Below, piece by piece: positions 17,835 through 25,393 of a stretch of DNA of 43,637 nucleotides; positions within the stretch are counted from its first letter, which is position 1, and every line of letters starts with the position of its first letter. The position numbers and the translations under genes are program-made. This stretch comes from an uncultured Clostridia bacterium (GTDB lineage: Bacteria; Bacillota; Clostridia; Christensenellales; Aristaeellaceae): contig CAMKEI010000015.1 of assembly GCA_946411525.1 (NCBI GenBank), positions 1 through 43,637 on the forward strand, read 5' to 3'. The notes beneath the pieces were generated by a model. It was not told the origin of the DNA. It ran no database searches and saw only the letters and a list, made by a program, of their open reading frames with translations.

Positions 17835-19496
17835 ATGGATCTTTCACCACTTCAGAAAGCAAGATATGAGTACAGCCCCAAGCTTCCCGGAATGCTTCGC
17901 GGCGGCATCTCTGAGATCTCCGTTCAGGTCGGAGCGCCGACGGAGAGCGTAGCGGATCAGGAAAAGATCAAGGCGCTTTTCCCTAACACCTACGGTAAGA
18001 ACGAGATAACCTTTGTCAAGGACAGCAATACCTCCGCGGCGAAAAAGCAGGTCGTGGGCGTGATCCTTTCCGGCGGGCAGGCACCCGGCGGGCACAACGT
18101 AATTTGCGGCCTGTACGACGCAATCAAGGCGACGGACAGGAACAATGTGCTGCTGGGCTTCAAGGGCGGCCCTTCCGGACTGATTGAAGACAGCTACATT
18201 GAGTTTACTGACGAGTATATCAATGCCTACCGGAACACCGGCGGATTTGACATCATCGGTTCCGGACGCACCAAGCTGGAGACTGAGGACCAGTTCAAGA
18301 TCGTGACCGAAGTTGCGAAGAAGCACGGCCTGACTGCGATCGTGATCATCGGCGGAGACGATTCCAATACCAACGCGGCTGTGCTGGCCGAATATATGGC
18401 TGCCCACAACACGGGCGTGCAGGTGATCGGCTGCCCCAAGACGATCGACGGCGACCTGAAGAATGAAGACATTGAGGCTTCCTTCGGTTTCGATACGGCG
18501 ACCAAGACTTATTCGGAACTGATCGGCAACATCGAGAGAGACGCAAATTCAGCCAAGAAATACTGGCATTTCATCAAGGTCATGGGCCGCTCGGCTTCCC
18601 ATGTCGCCCTGGAATGCGCACTTGAGACCCAGCCCAACATCTGCCTGATCGGCGAGGAAGTGGCCGCGAAGAAGATGTCCCTGGCGCAGATTGCCAACTA
18701 CATTGCAGATTCCGTGGAAAAACGCGGCAACAACGGCGAGAATTTCGGCGTCGCCATCATCCCTGAAGGTATTGTGGAATTTGTGCCTGAGTTCTCCAAA
18801 CTGATCGCGGAGATCAACGAACTGCTGGCCGGCAAAAAAACGGAAGAATTCAACGCACTGCCCGATTGGGCTGCCAAGTATGAGTACATCAGGAAGGGTC
18901 TGTCCGGCGAATCTTTCGCGGTGTTTGAGATCCTGCCCGGGTTCGTGCAGCAGCAGCTGTTCCTTGAACGGGATCCCCACGGCAACGTGCAGGTTTCCCT
19001 GATTGAGTCCGAGAAGCTCTTCTCCGAGATGGTGAGGAAAGAGCTCGAGAAGAGAAAGGCAGCCGGCACCTACAAGGGCAAGTTCGGATCGCAGCATCAC
19101 TTCTTCGGCTACGAAGGCCGCTGCGCGTTCCCGTCCAACTTCGACGCCGATTACTGCTACAGCCTGGGTTACAATGCCTTCATGCTGATCCAGTATGGAT
19201 GCACCGGATACCTGTCCAAGGTTTCCAATATTTCCAAACCCGCTGAAGAATGGGTGGCCGGCGGTATGCCCATCACCAAGATGATGAACATCGAGAGGCG
19301 GAACGGTGAGGACAAGCCCGTTATCCGCAAGGCGCTGGTTGAGCTGGACGGCGCGCCCTTCAAATACTTTGAGGCGCACCGGGACGAGTGGGCTGAGAAG
19401 ACTGCCTTTACCTATCCCGGCGCGATCCAGTACTTCGGACCCGCGGAGGTTTGCGACCTGACCACCCGGACCCTGGCGCTGGAAAAGGGAGAATAA
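17835..19496 (+). CDS. pfp: Pyrophosphate-dependent 6-phosphofructokinase (long form)
   Basis: Interconverts fructose-6-phosphate and fructose-1,6-bisphosphate using pyrophosphate, giving reversible glycolysis that saves ATP. 553 residues, the long beta-type also found in plants and many anaerobes. [11 protein letters not shown] and [11 protein letters not shown] form the phosphate/active-site loops; GDDS rather than GGDGS at this place marks PPi use; [10 protein letters not shown] carries the catalytic Asp and [11 protein letters not shown] binds substrate. ATG 17835 follows TGGAGGC by about eight bases. It lies 61 bases after purA without a terminator or clear promoter, so co-transcription is likely, and it ends in a strong terminator. 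Confidence 0.95.
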   Translation: MDLSPLQKARYEYSPKLPGMLRGGISEISVQVGAPTESVADQEKIKALFPNTYGKNEITFVKDSNTSAAKKQVVGVILSGGQAPGGHNVICGLYDAIKATDRNNVLLGFKGGPSGLIEDSYIEFTDEYINAYRNTGGFDIIGSGRTKLETEDQFKIVTEVAKKHGLTAIVIIGGDDSNTNAAVLAEYMAAHNTGVQVIGCPKTIDGDLKNEDIEASFGFDTATKTYSELIGNIERDANSAKKYWHFIKVMGRSASHVALECALETQPNICLIGEEVAAKKMSLAQIANYIADSVEKRGNNGENFGVAIIPEGIVEFVPEFSKLIAEINELLAGKKTEEFNALPDWAAKYEYIRKGLSGESFAVFEILPGFVQQQLFLERDPHGNVQVSLIESEKLFSEMVRKELEKRKAAGTYKGKFGSQHHFFGYEGRCAFPSNFDADYCYSLGYNAFMLIQYGCTGYLSKVSNISKPAEEWVAGGMPITKMMNIERRNGEDKPVIRKALVELDGAPFKYFEAHRDEWAEKTAFTYPGAIQYFGPAEVCDLTTRTLALEKGE

Positions 19497-19518
19497 ATCC
19501 TCTTCGATCCTGCGTTTC

Positions 19519-19549
19519 ATGGCCCTCTGCACAGCGGAGGGCCATTTTT
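19519..19549 (+). terminator. Terminator after pfp
   Basis: A long stem ATGGCCCTCTGC (19519-19530) with GCGGAGGGCCAT (19534-19545), one U-G wobble and a three-base loop, followed by TTTT CC TT. It is only a few bases before the yebC promoter. Confidence 0.9.
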
Positions 19550-19551
19550 CC

Positions 19552-19581
19552 TTGACGCATATGAATTTACAATGATATAAT
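19552..19581 (+). promoter_or_regulatory. Promoter of yebC
   Basis: TTGACG (19552-19557), 18 bases, perfect TATAAT (19576-19581) with a TGA extended -10 immediately before it. The yebC ATG is about 45 bases on. Confidence 0.8.
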
Positions 19582-19626
19582 GCAATGTATTTTTCATATA
19601 CCTTACACATTTCTGGGAGGGATTCG

Positions 19627-20373
19627 ATGTCCGGGCATTCCAAGTGGCATAATATTCAGGCAAAAAAAGGCAAGGCGGACGCGCAGCGCGGCGCGGTATT
19701 CACCAAGATCGGCCGTGAGATCGCCATCGCCGTCCGGGAAGGCGGCGCCAATCCGGAATCCAACGGCAAGCTGCGGGATATCATTGCCAAGGCCAAGGCC
19801 AACAACATGCCGAATGACAATATTCAGCGCTCTATCAAAAAGGCCAGCGGTGAACTGAGCAACGTTGTATACGAAGAGATCACCTATGAAGGCTACGCCC
19901 CCGGCGGTGTGGCAGTCATCGTGGACTGCATCTCCGACAACCGCAATCGTACGGCCAGCGACGTACGCCACTGTTTCGCCAAGTACGGCGGCAATCTGGG
20001 GACCACCGGATCCGTCGGTTTCATGTTTGATGAGCGCGGCGTGCTCGTGGTGGAACGGGAACCCGGCAGCGACGAGGACGAGATGATGATGATCGCCCTG
20101 GACGCCGGCGCCGAGGACGTCAAAGTGGATGACGACGTATACGAAATCCTCACAGCTCCCAATGACTTCAGTACCGTCCGTGAGAACCTGGAAAAGCAGG
20201 GGATTACCTTCCTTTCCGCGGAAGTGGCGAAGATTCCGCAGAACACCGTGTCCGTAACCGATCCGGATACCATCCTGAAGATTCAGAAAATGCTGGATCT
20301 GCTGGAGGAAAACGACGATGTGCAGAACGTGTTCCACAACGCGGATCTGCCTGAAGAGGAAGAAGAAGATTAA
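19627..20373 (+). CDS. yebC: YebC/PmpR family regulator (TACO1 family)
   Basis: 248 residues, normal for the family. The start [20 protein letters not shown] is the family hallmark and fixes the ATG at 19627, with GGGAGG seven bases before it. Middle segments ([37 protein letters not shown]) and an acidic C-terminus EEEEED are typical. Members are described either as DNA-binding regulators (PmpR) or as translation-associated factors (TACO1); the sequence does not decide between them. It has its own promoter and terminator. Confidence 0.96.
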   Translation: MSGHSKWHNIQAKKGKADAQRGAVFTKIGREIAIAVREGGANPESNGKLRDIIAKAKANNMPNDNIQRSIKKASGELSNVVYEEITYEGYAPGGVAVIVDCISDNRNRTASDVRHCFAKYGGNLGTTGSVGFMFDERGVLVVEREPGSDEDEMMMIALDAGAEDVKVDDDVYEILTAPNDFSTVRENLEKQGITFLSAEVAKIPQNTVSVTDPDTILKIQKMLDLLEENDDVQNVFHNADLPEEEEED

Positions 20374-20394
20374 CCAGCCCGGAAGGGCACGAAG

Positions 20395-20434
20395 GGCCGA
20401 TATCCGGACTGCCGGATATCGGCCTGTTGTTTCC
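20395..20434 (+). terminator. Terminator after yebC
   Basis: Perfect 13-bp stem GGCCGATATCCGG (20395-20407) / CCGGATATCGGCC (20412-20424) with a four-base loop, then TGTTGTTTCC. The tail is only moderately T-rich, so some read-through into the next operon is possible; no separate promoter was found before 20455. Confidence 0.7.
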
Positions 20435-20454
20435 GGTCAGAGGAGGATATACGC

Positions 20455-21792
20455 ATGACTATGCTGGAGATCATCGGGAAAAAAAAATACGGGCAGGAGC
20501 TGACAAAAGAAGAAATAGCCTTTTTTGCCGAAGCGGCTGCGGAAAAAACCGTGCCGGATTATCAGCTCGCAGCCCTTCTGATGGCAATCCGGCTGAACGG
20601 TATGACTGACCGGGAAACGACGGATCTGACCCTGGCTATGCGCGATTCCGGAGATATCGCGGACCTTTCCGCGATTCCCGGTATCAAGGTGGACAAGCAT
20701 TCCACCGGAGGTGTGGGCGATACCACCACGCTGGTGCTGGCGCCCCTGGTGGCGGCCTGCGGCGCCCCTGTGGCGAAGATGAGCGGGCGGGGTCTGGGCC
20801 ATACCGGCGGCACGCTGGACAAGCTGGAATCAATTCCCGGGCTGTCTGTCACCCTCTCGGTGGAAGATTTTGTCCGTCAGGTAAAGGAGATCGGCGTGGC
20901 TGTGATCGGTCAGACCGGACGGCTTGCGCCGGCGGACAAAACCCTGTACGGCCTGCGGGATGTGACTTCCACGGTAGATTCACTGCCGCTGATCGTTTCC
21001 TCGATTCTCAGCAAAAAGCTCGCTGCCGGCTCCGACGCTATCGTCCTGGACGTGAAAACAGGTTCCGGCGCGATCATGCGTACCCTGGAAGACAGCCTGA
21101 AACTGGCTGAAAGCATGGTCCGGGTCGGCGAGCTGGCCGGCAAACCCATTGTCGCCTTGGTCAGCAGTATGGATCAGCCCCTGGGCACCCATGTCGGCAA
21201 CGCGCTGGAAGTGAAGGAAGCCATTGATATCCTGGCAGGCCGGGCAGGCGGAGATCTGCTGGAGGTGTCCCTGACCCTCGGCGGTTTTATGCTGCACCTG
21301 GCCGGCCGGGCGGAGACGCCGGAGGCCGGTCAGCAGATGATGAAACAGGCTATCGCTTCCGGTGCGGGCCTTGAAAAGATGAAACAGATGATCGCGGCCC
21401 AGGGCGGTGATCCGTCTGTGTGTGATGATGTGACACGCCTGCCCCGGGCGAAGGTCATCCGCCCTGTATCCTGCGGCGTATCCGGATGGGTGACAAAGAT
21501 GGATACCATGGCGCTTGGTATGGCGGCGCAGGCGATGGGCGCCGGCAGGCTGACAATGGAGGACAGGCTGGATTATTCCGTAGGCTATGTGCTGCAGGTC
21601 CGGATCGGGGACCGGGTGGAGCCGGATACGCCGCTGTGTGTGCTGCACGCTCGCAGCGAAGCTGACGCGGACCGGGCGGAGGCGGCCATACGCTCGGCGA
21701 TAATCTTCGGCCGGGAACACTGCGGCCGCGCACAGAATTTCCATGCGGTTGTCACCAAAGACGGCGTACGCAGGCTGGGGGCGGGTTCATGA
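20455..21792 (+). CDS. pdp: Pyrimidine-nucleoside phosphorylase
   Basis: Phosphorolysis of uridine, deoxyuridine and thymidine to base and (deoxy)ribose-1-phosphate, for pyrimidine salvage. 445 residues. Motifs: KVDKHSTGGVGDTTTL (phosphate site), KMSGRGLGHTGGTLDKLESI (the thymidine/pyrimidine phosphorylase signature) and SDAIVLDVKTGSGA. AGGAGG sits about eight bases before the ATG. The C-terminal domain is complete. It overlaps azlC by four bases (ATGA), an unusual partner with no obvious pathway link. Confidence 0.95.
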   Translation: MTMLEIIGKKKYGQELTKEEIAFFAEAAAEKTVPDYQLAALLMAIRLNGMTDRETTDLTLAMRDSGDIADLSAIPGIKVDKHSTGGVGDTTTLVLAPLVAACGAPVAKMSGRGLGHTGGTLDKLESIPGLSVTLSVEDFVRQVKEIGVAVIGQTGRLAPADKTLYGLRDVTSTVDSLPLIVSSILSKKLAAGSDAIVLDVKTGSGAIMRTLEDSLKLAESMVRVGELAGKPIVALVSSMDQPLGTHVGNALEVKEAIDILAGRAGGDLLEVSLTLGGFMLHLAGRAETPEAGQQMMKQAIASGAGLEKMKQMIAAQGGDPSVCDDVTRLPRAKVIRPVSCGVSGWVTKMDTMALGMAAQAMGAGRLTMEDRLDYSVGYVLQVRIGDRVEPDTPLCVLHARSEADADRAEAAIRSAIIFGREHCGRAQNFHAVVTKDGVRRLGAGS

Positions 21793-22490
21793 GAGCTGCC
21801 TTCCGGCAGGGGATCCGCCACGGAATTCCGATCGGCCTGGGATATCTGAGCGTTTCTTTCGCCTTCGGCATGAAGGCTGTGGGAGACGGACTGACAGTGC
21901 TGCAGGCGGTGCTGATCTCCATGACCAACCTGACCAGCGCCGGCCAGATTGCCGCGCTTCCGCTTATGGCAGGCGGGGCATCCCTGGCGGAAATGGCCCT
22001 GACTCAGCTGACTATCAATTTGCGCTATGCGCTGATGAGCCTGTCGCTCAGCCGGAAGCTGGACGGCAGTATGGGCACGCTCCAGCGCCTGATCTTTTCC
22101 TTTGCGAACACGGATGAGATTTTTGCCGTCGCGTCGTCGCAGCCGGGAAAAGTCGGGAAACACTATCTCTACGGACTGATGCTGACGCCATGGATCGGCT
22201 GGTCGCTCGGCACCTTCCTGGGCGGAGCGGCAGGCACGCTTCTGCCGGTCTTTGTCCGTACGGCACTGGGCATTGCCATTTACGGGATGTTCCTGGCGAT
22301 CATCCTGCCGCCGGCGCGCGAAAACCGGCCGGTACGCTTTGTGGTGCTTGTTGCGGTGGCGCTCAGTCTCTGTTTCCGCTATATCCCCGGGCTGAACAGT
22401 GTTTCTTCAGGGTTTGTCATCATTATCTGCGGCGTGCTGGCGGCCGCTGCCGGGGCCTGGCGGTTTCCAGCGGAGGAGGATGCCGCATGA
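21789..22490 (+). CDS. azlC: AzlC-type branched-chain amino acid exporter subunit
   Basis: Large subunit of the AzlCD exporter, linked in Bacillus to 4-azaleucine resistance and branched-chain amino acid export. 233 residues, about seven membrane helices, with family segments HGIPIGLGYLSVSFAFGM, TNLTSAGQIAALPLMA and INLRYALMSLSLS. The ATG lies inside the end of the phosphorylase gene, and azlD overlaps its stop by four bases, so the three genes are translated in series. The presence of both liv uptake and AzlCD export in one window may reflect control of branched-chain amino acid pools. Confidence 0.93.
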   Translation: MRAAFRQGIRHGIPIGLGYLSVSFAFGMKAVGDGLTVLQAVLISMTNLTSAGQIAALPLMAGGASLAEMALTQLTINLRYALMSLSLSRKLDGSMGTLQRLIFSFANTDEIFAVASSQPGKVGKHYLYGLMLTPWIGWSLGTFLGGAAGTLLPVFVRTALGIAIYGMFLAIILPPARENRPVRFVVLVAVALSLCFRYIPGLNSVSSGFVIIICGVLAAAAGAWRFPAEEDAA

Positions 22491-22807
22491 AATGGACTGT
22501 TTTTCTGCCTTATCTGGCTGTGACTGCCGGCGTGACCTACCTGATCCGTATGCTGCCGCTGACCGTCTTCCGCAGGGAGATCAAAAGCCGTTTCATCCGA
22601 TCCTTCCTGGCGTATATTCCCTATGCGGTGCTTGGCGCGATGACTTTTCCGGACGTGTTTTATTCCACCGGGGATCTGCGTACGGCGGTATGCGGTGTCG
22701 CGGTGGCGGTGCTTCTGGCCTGGCGGGGCCGGAGTCTGCTGACAGTGGCCGTTGCCGCCTGCTGCGCCGTTGCGCTGGCCCAGGGTTTTCTGCTGCTGAT
22801 TCCGTAA
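22487..22807 (+). CDS. azlD: AzlD-type branched-chain amino acid exporter small subunit
   Basis: 106-residue membrane partner of AzlC with about four helices. The ATG at 22487 overlaps the azlC TGA; the purine-rich GGAGGAGG just before it is the ribosome binding site. TYLIRMLPLTVF and YIPYAVLGAMTFPDVFYST are typical AzlD segments. It is the last gene of this operon; a short GAGCGG/CCGCTC stem follows the stop but has no T-run, so the terminator is uncertain. Confidence 0.93.
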   Translation: MKWTVFLPYLAVTAGVTYLIRMLPLTVFRREIKSRFIRSFLAYIPYAVLGAMTFPDVFYSTGDLRTAVCGVAVAVLLAWRGRSLLTVAVAACCAVALAQGFLLLIP

Positions 22808-22841
22808 GAGCGGGTACTGCCGCTCCGGAGACAAAAAGATC

Positions 22842-22871
22842 TGGACATTTGCAGGGTAAAATGTGTACAAT
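22842..22871 (+). promoter_or_regulatory. Promoter of the STAS operon, near-copy of the sigma-factor operon promoter
   Basis: TGGACA (22842-22847), 18 bases, TACAAT (22866-22871). An overlapping TTGCAG/TATAAC pair (22849, 22871) is a second option. The segment 22841-22872 matches the minus-strand promoter at 34915-34946 at 27 of 32 positions, with the same spacing, including the spacer blocks CAGG and AAAA. It contains TGGACA and TGTACA as near-direct repeats 22 bases apart. Confidence 0.75.
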
Positions 22872-22916
22872 ATAACACCACCGGGTAAACGAACCAATTC
22901 AGAGGAGGTACCCATC

Positions 22917-23216
22917 ATGACGATTGAAAAAAAAGTGAACGGAACCGCGCTGGAGATCGCGCTGGAAGGCCGTCTTGACACCATGACCGCGCCGGAGCTG
23001 GAAGCGGAGCTGAATCAGTCCCTGGGCGGCGTGGAAACCCTGACGCTGGATTTCAGCAGACTGGAGTATATTTCTTCCGCCGGTCTGCGGGTACTTCTCA
23101 CTGCGCATAAGATGATGAGCGACAAAGGCGGTATGCAGATCACCAACGTGAATGAAATCGTACAGGAAGTATTCGAAGTAACCGGCTTTGCGGATATTCT
23201 GGAAATCGCGCATTGA
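22917..23216 (+). CDS. STAS-domain protein (anti-sigma factor antagonist-like)
   Basis: 99 residues, one STAS domain as in SpoIIAA/RsbV. Such proteins are phosphorylated on a Ser by an RsbW-type kinase and dephosphorylated by a PP2C enzyme to switch partners. Here ISSAGLRVLL carries S53 and S54; by family position S54 is the probable phosphosite. ATG 22917 is preceded by AGAGGAGG. An upstream in-frame start at 22863 exists but would add a non-family extension before the ribosome binding site. Its immediate partner gene (23232) is a degenerate HATPase. The PP2C protein at 35096 is the best candidate phosphatase in the window. Confidence 0.93.
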   Translation: MTIEKKVNGTALEIALEGRLDTMTAPELEAELNQSLGGVETLTLDFSRLEYISSAGLRVLLTAHKMMSDKGGMQITNVNEIVQEVFEVTGFADILEIAH

Positions 23217-23231
23217 GAAAGGGCTTTCATC

Positions 23232-23834
23232 ATGAAAACAGACGTAATTACGGTTTCCAGCAAAGGAAAACGGATCGAAACGGCACTGGAACAGGTGGAC
23301 AAGGTGGCGGCCTATAAGGAGCTGTCTCCGAAGAATGCGCTGCATCTGCGCCTGCTGACAGAAGAAATGATGGGCATGATGCGCTCCATCACCGGCGAAC
23401 CGGAAGGACAGTTCTGGATCGAGGATCAGAACGGTGAGTATCAGCTGCATCTGAAGGTTGCCACGCGTTTGAGCGCTGAAAAGAGAGAAAAGCTGCTCTC
23501 TGTTTCCGCCACGGGAAAAAATGAGTCCGCGCGGGGCTTGATGGGGCGCCTTCGGGCGTTCTTTGACTGGGGCTGCGATGAAGACTATGACGGCTTTGTC
23601 GGCCCGCTCATGCTTCCGGACGCGTTTGAGCATTCCAGCTCCCCTACCCTTGACTGGGAGTGGTCCATGCGGCGGTATGAGAATGTCCTTTCTTCCCGGA
23701 TCGGCCATGACGCCGACGCCGAGGAAGCCTGGGACGAACTTGAGAAATCCGTGGTCAGACATGTGGCCGACGATGTTCGGGTCGCCATCAGCGGCGGATC
23801 CGTTGAGATGATTATCCTGAAGAAACTCGCGTAA
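23232..23834 (+). CDS. Degenerate HATPase-like partner of the STAS protein
   Basis: 200 residues, no confident named family. The layout resembles an RsbW/SpoIIAB kinase: N-terminal strand (DVITVSSKGKRIETALEQV), then LHLRLLTEEMMGMMRSI at the N-box position, a strand pair EGQFWIEDQNGEYQLHLKV, and a final DDVRVAISGGSVEMIILKKL. The N-box Asn is replaced (EEMMGMM) and no DxGxG or GxGLG nucleotide motif is visible; instead there is a 90-residue insert. I infer it cannot bind ATP normally and may act as a binding partner of the STAS protein. It sits 15 bases after that gene and shares its terminator. Confidence 0.65.
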   Translation: MKTDVITVSSKGKRIETALEQVDKVAAYKELSPKNALHLRLLTEEMMGMMRSITGEPEGQFWIEDQNGEYQLHLKVATRLSAEKREKLLSVSATGKNESARGLMGRLRAFFDWGCDEDYDGFVGPLMLPDAFEHSSSPTLDWEWSMRRYENVLSSRIGHDADAEEAWDELEKSVVRHVADDVRVAISGGSVEMIILKKLA

Positions 23835-23843
23835 AGTGAAAAA

Positions 23844-23883
23844 AAGCATGGCCCGCCCCGGAGCGGCGGGCCATGCTTATTTG
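23844..23883 (+). terminator. Strong terminator after the STAS operon
   Basis: Perfect 14-bp stem 23844-23857 / 23865-23878 (arms AAGCATGGCCCGCC and its complement) with a seven-base loop, followed by ATTTGTC and preceded by an A-run, so it may work in both directions. Confidence 0.88.
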
Positions 23884-23992
23884 TCCGCGTTGTGCCGGTC
23901 TGTCCGCAGCGCGTCATCGTGTCAGGCAGGCGGATCTTACGCGAAGTGTAAAAGTATCCTTACCTCAAACGGGACTGATCGGGAGGAAGAGT

Positions 23993-25393
23993 ATGATTCT
24001 GGAAAAGATTGCAAGCGTAATCACATTATTCTTTTTCCAGGTGAGAGCGAATCAATGGGACTATCTTATCATGGGAATCCTGCATGCGGCAGGCATGTAT
24101 GGAATCTTCAGGAAATGCGGTCTGAAAGGCTGGCAGGCCTTGATTCCATGCCTCCGGGAGGACAAGCTTGGCGAAGCGGTCGGTATGGAGCGGGAAGGCA
24201 GGGTTGCCGCCATGCTGAGAGGCGCCGAAATCATCCTGAGCGAAGTGTCGCTGCTGATTACTCCGGCCGGACGCACTGAAAACGTGCCTGAGTTTATTGC
24301 TGTCGCCGAGCTTTTGGTAGCGCTTGCGCTGCTGATCTATATGATCCGGGTGTACAGCGGCCTGTGCGAGGTGTTTGACCGGAAAAAGCGGTGGATTTTC
24401 CTCTGGGTTATTCTGGGTTTCATTCCGGCCTGTCTGTGGGGATGGATGAAGAAGTATCAGCCGCTGTGGCAGGCGGATGAAATGAAAAATGACGCTGCGT
24501 CCTATTTTTCCGGCACGAAGGCAGCCGTGCTGGAGCAGGGTCTGACCGTGAACCTGGAGGAACGGACCACCATTGAGCTGTTTAAAAAGAAATATCTTCT
24601 CCGGGATATCCATATGTATATCCGGCCTGGCCGTATGGTGCTGCTGCTGGGCGGTTCCGGCGCGGGCAAAACAACCTACCTGAACGCTGTCAACGGCTAT
24701 GAGAAAGCAAAGGCGGAGGTCATGCTGAACGGCCGGAACATGTACAAAGAGTATAAGGATATGCAGTACGACATCGGTTTTGTTCCCCAGCAGGATCTGA
24801 TGCGGGGTTCTGATACTGTTTTCCGGACCCTCATGGACGCCGCGATGCTGCGCCTGCCGTCTTCCTTTACCAGGGCGGAACGGGAAGCCCGGGTGAACGA
24901 AGTGATGGGAATCTTCGGCCTGACGCACGCGAAGAACCATCTGGTGACGAAGCTTTCCGGCGGACAGCGGAAACGCCTGTCCATTGCCATGGAACTGATC
25001 TCCAATCCGGCGCTTTTCATCCTGGACGAGCCGGACAGCGGCCTTGACGGCGTCATGGCGCGGGAACTGTTCCAGCAGCTGCGCCGGATCGCGGATCAGG
25101 GCAAGATTATCATCGTGATCACACATACGCCGGACCGCGTGATCGACCTCTTTGACGATGTGATCGTATTGGCAAAGGACGCGAAACGGATCGGACGGCT
25201 TGCCTGGTACGGGCCTGTTGACGAGGCGCGGGCCTTCTTCGGAAAAGACAGCATGGAGGAAATAGTCAAGGTGATCAATCGCCCGGAGGAAGGCGGCGAA
25301 GGCCGGGCGGACGAGTTCATTATCAAATTTGCCGAAAGAGAAGGAAGAGGTGCCCCGGCGGGGGATGCGGCGGAGGTGAAGCAGCATGTCTGA
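23993..25393 (+). CDS. ABCG-type ABC transporter ATPase with N-terminal membrane region
   Basis: 466 residues. ATG 23993 is chosen because GGGAGGAAGAG lies just upstream; the longer open frame overlaps the preceding terminator. Residues about 20-160 are a membrane region with three or four helices and the segment GLKGWQALIPCLRED, resembling DUF5684-like proteins. The ABC domain (about 190-430) has Walker A GGSGAGKTT near 220, signature SGGQRKRLSIAMEL near 322 and Walker B FILDEPDSGLDG near 340; the KRLSIAMEL form is typical of the ABCG/White subfamily. Its stop overlaps the permease start by eight bases. Substrate and direction are unknown; ABCG members are mostly exporters. Confidence 0.85.
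   Translation: MILEKIASVITLFFFQVRANQWDYLIMGILHAAGMYGIFRKCGLKGWQALIPCLREDKLGEAVGMEREGRVAAMLRGAEIILSEVSLLITPAGRTENVPEFIAVAELLVALALLIYMIRVYSGLCEVFDRKKRWIFLWVILGFIPACLWGWMKKYQPLWQADEMKNDAASYFSGTKAAVLEQGLTVNLEERTTIELFKKKYLLRDIHMYIRPGRMVLLLGGSGAGKTTYLNAVNGYEKAKAEVMLNGRNMYKEYKDMQYDIGFVPQQDLMRGSDTVFRTLMDAAMLRLPSSFTRAEREARVNEVMGIFGLTHAKNHLVTKLSGGQRKRLSIAMELISNPALFILDEPDSGLDGVMARELFQQLRRIADQGKIIIVITHTPDRVIDLFDDVIVLAKDAKRIGRLAWYGPVDEARAFFGKDSMEEIVKVINRPEEGGEGRADEFIIKFAEREGRGAPAGDAAEVKQHV

Noticed and set aside
22808-22825. GAGCGG/CCGCTC stem after azlD as a terminator
   Set aside because: Six pairs and an A-rich, not T-rich, tail; kept only as a note in the azlD entry.
23873-23992. N-terminal extension of the ABCG ATPase from 23873
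   Set aside because: It would begin inside the preceding terminator and lacks a ribosome binding site, while 23993 has a strong one.
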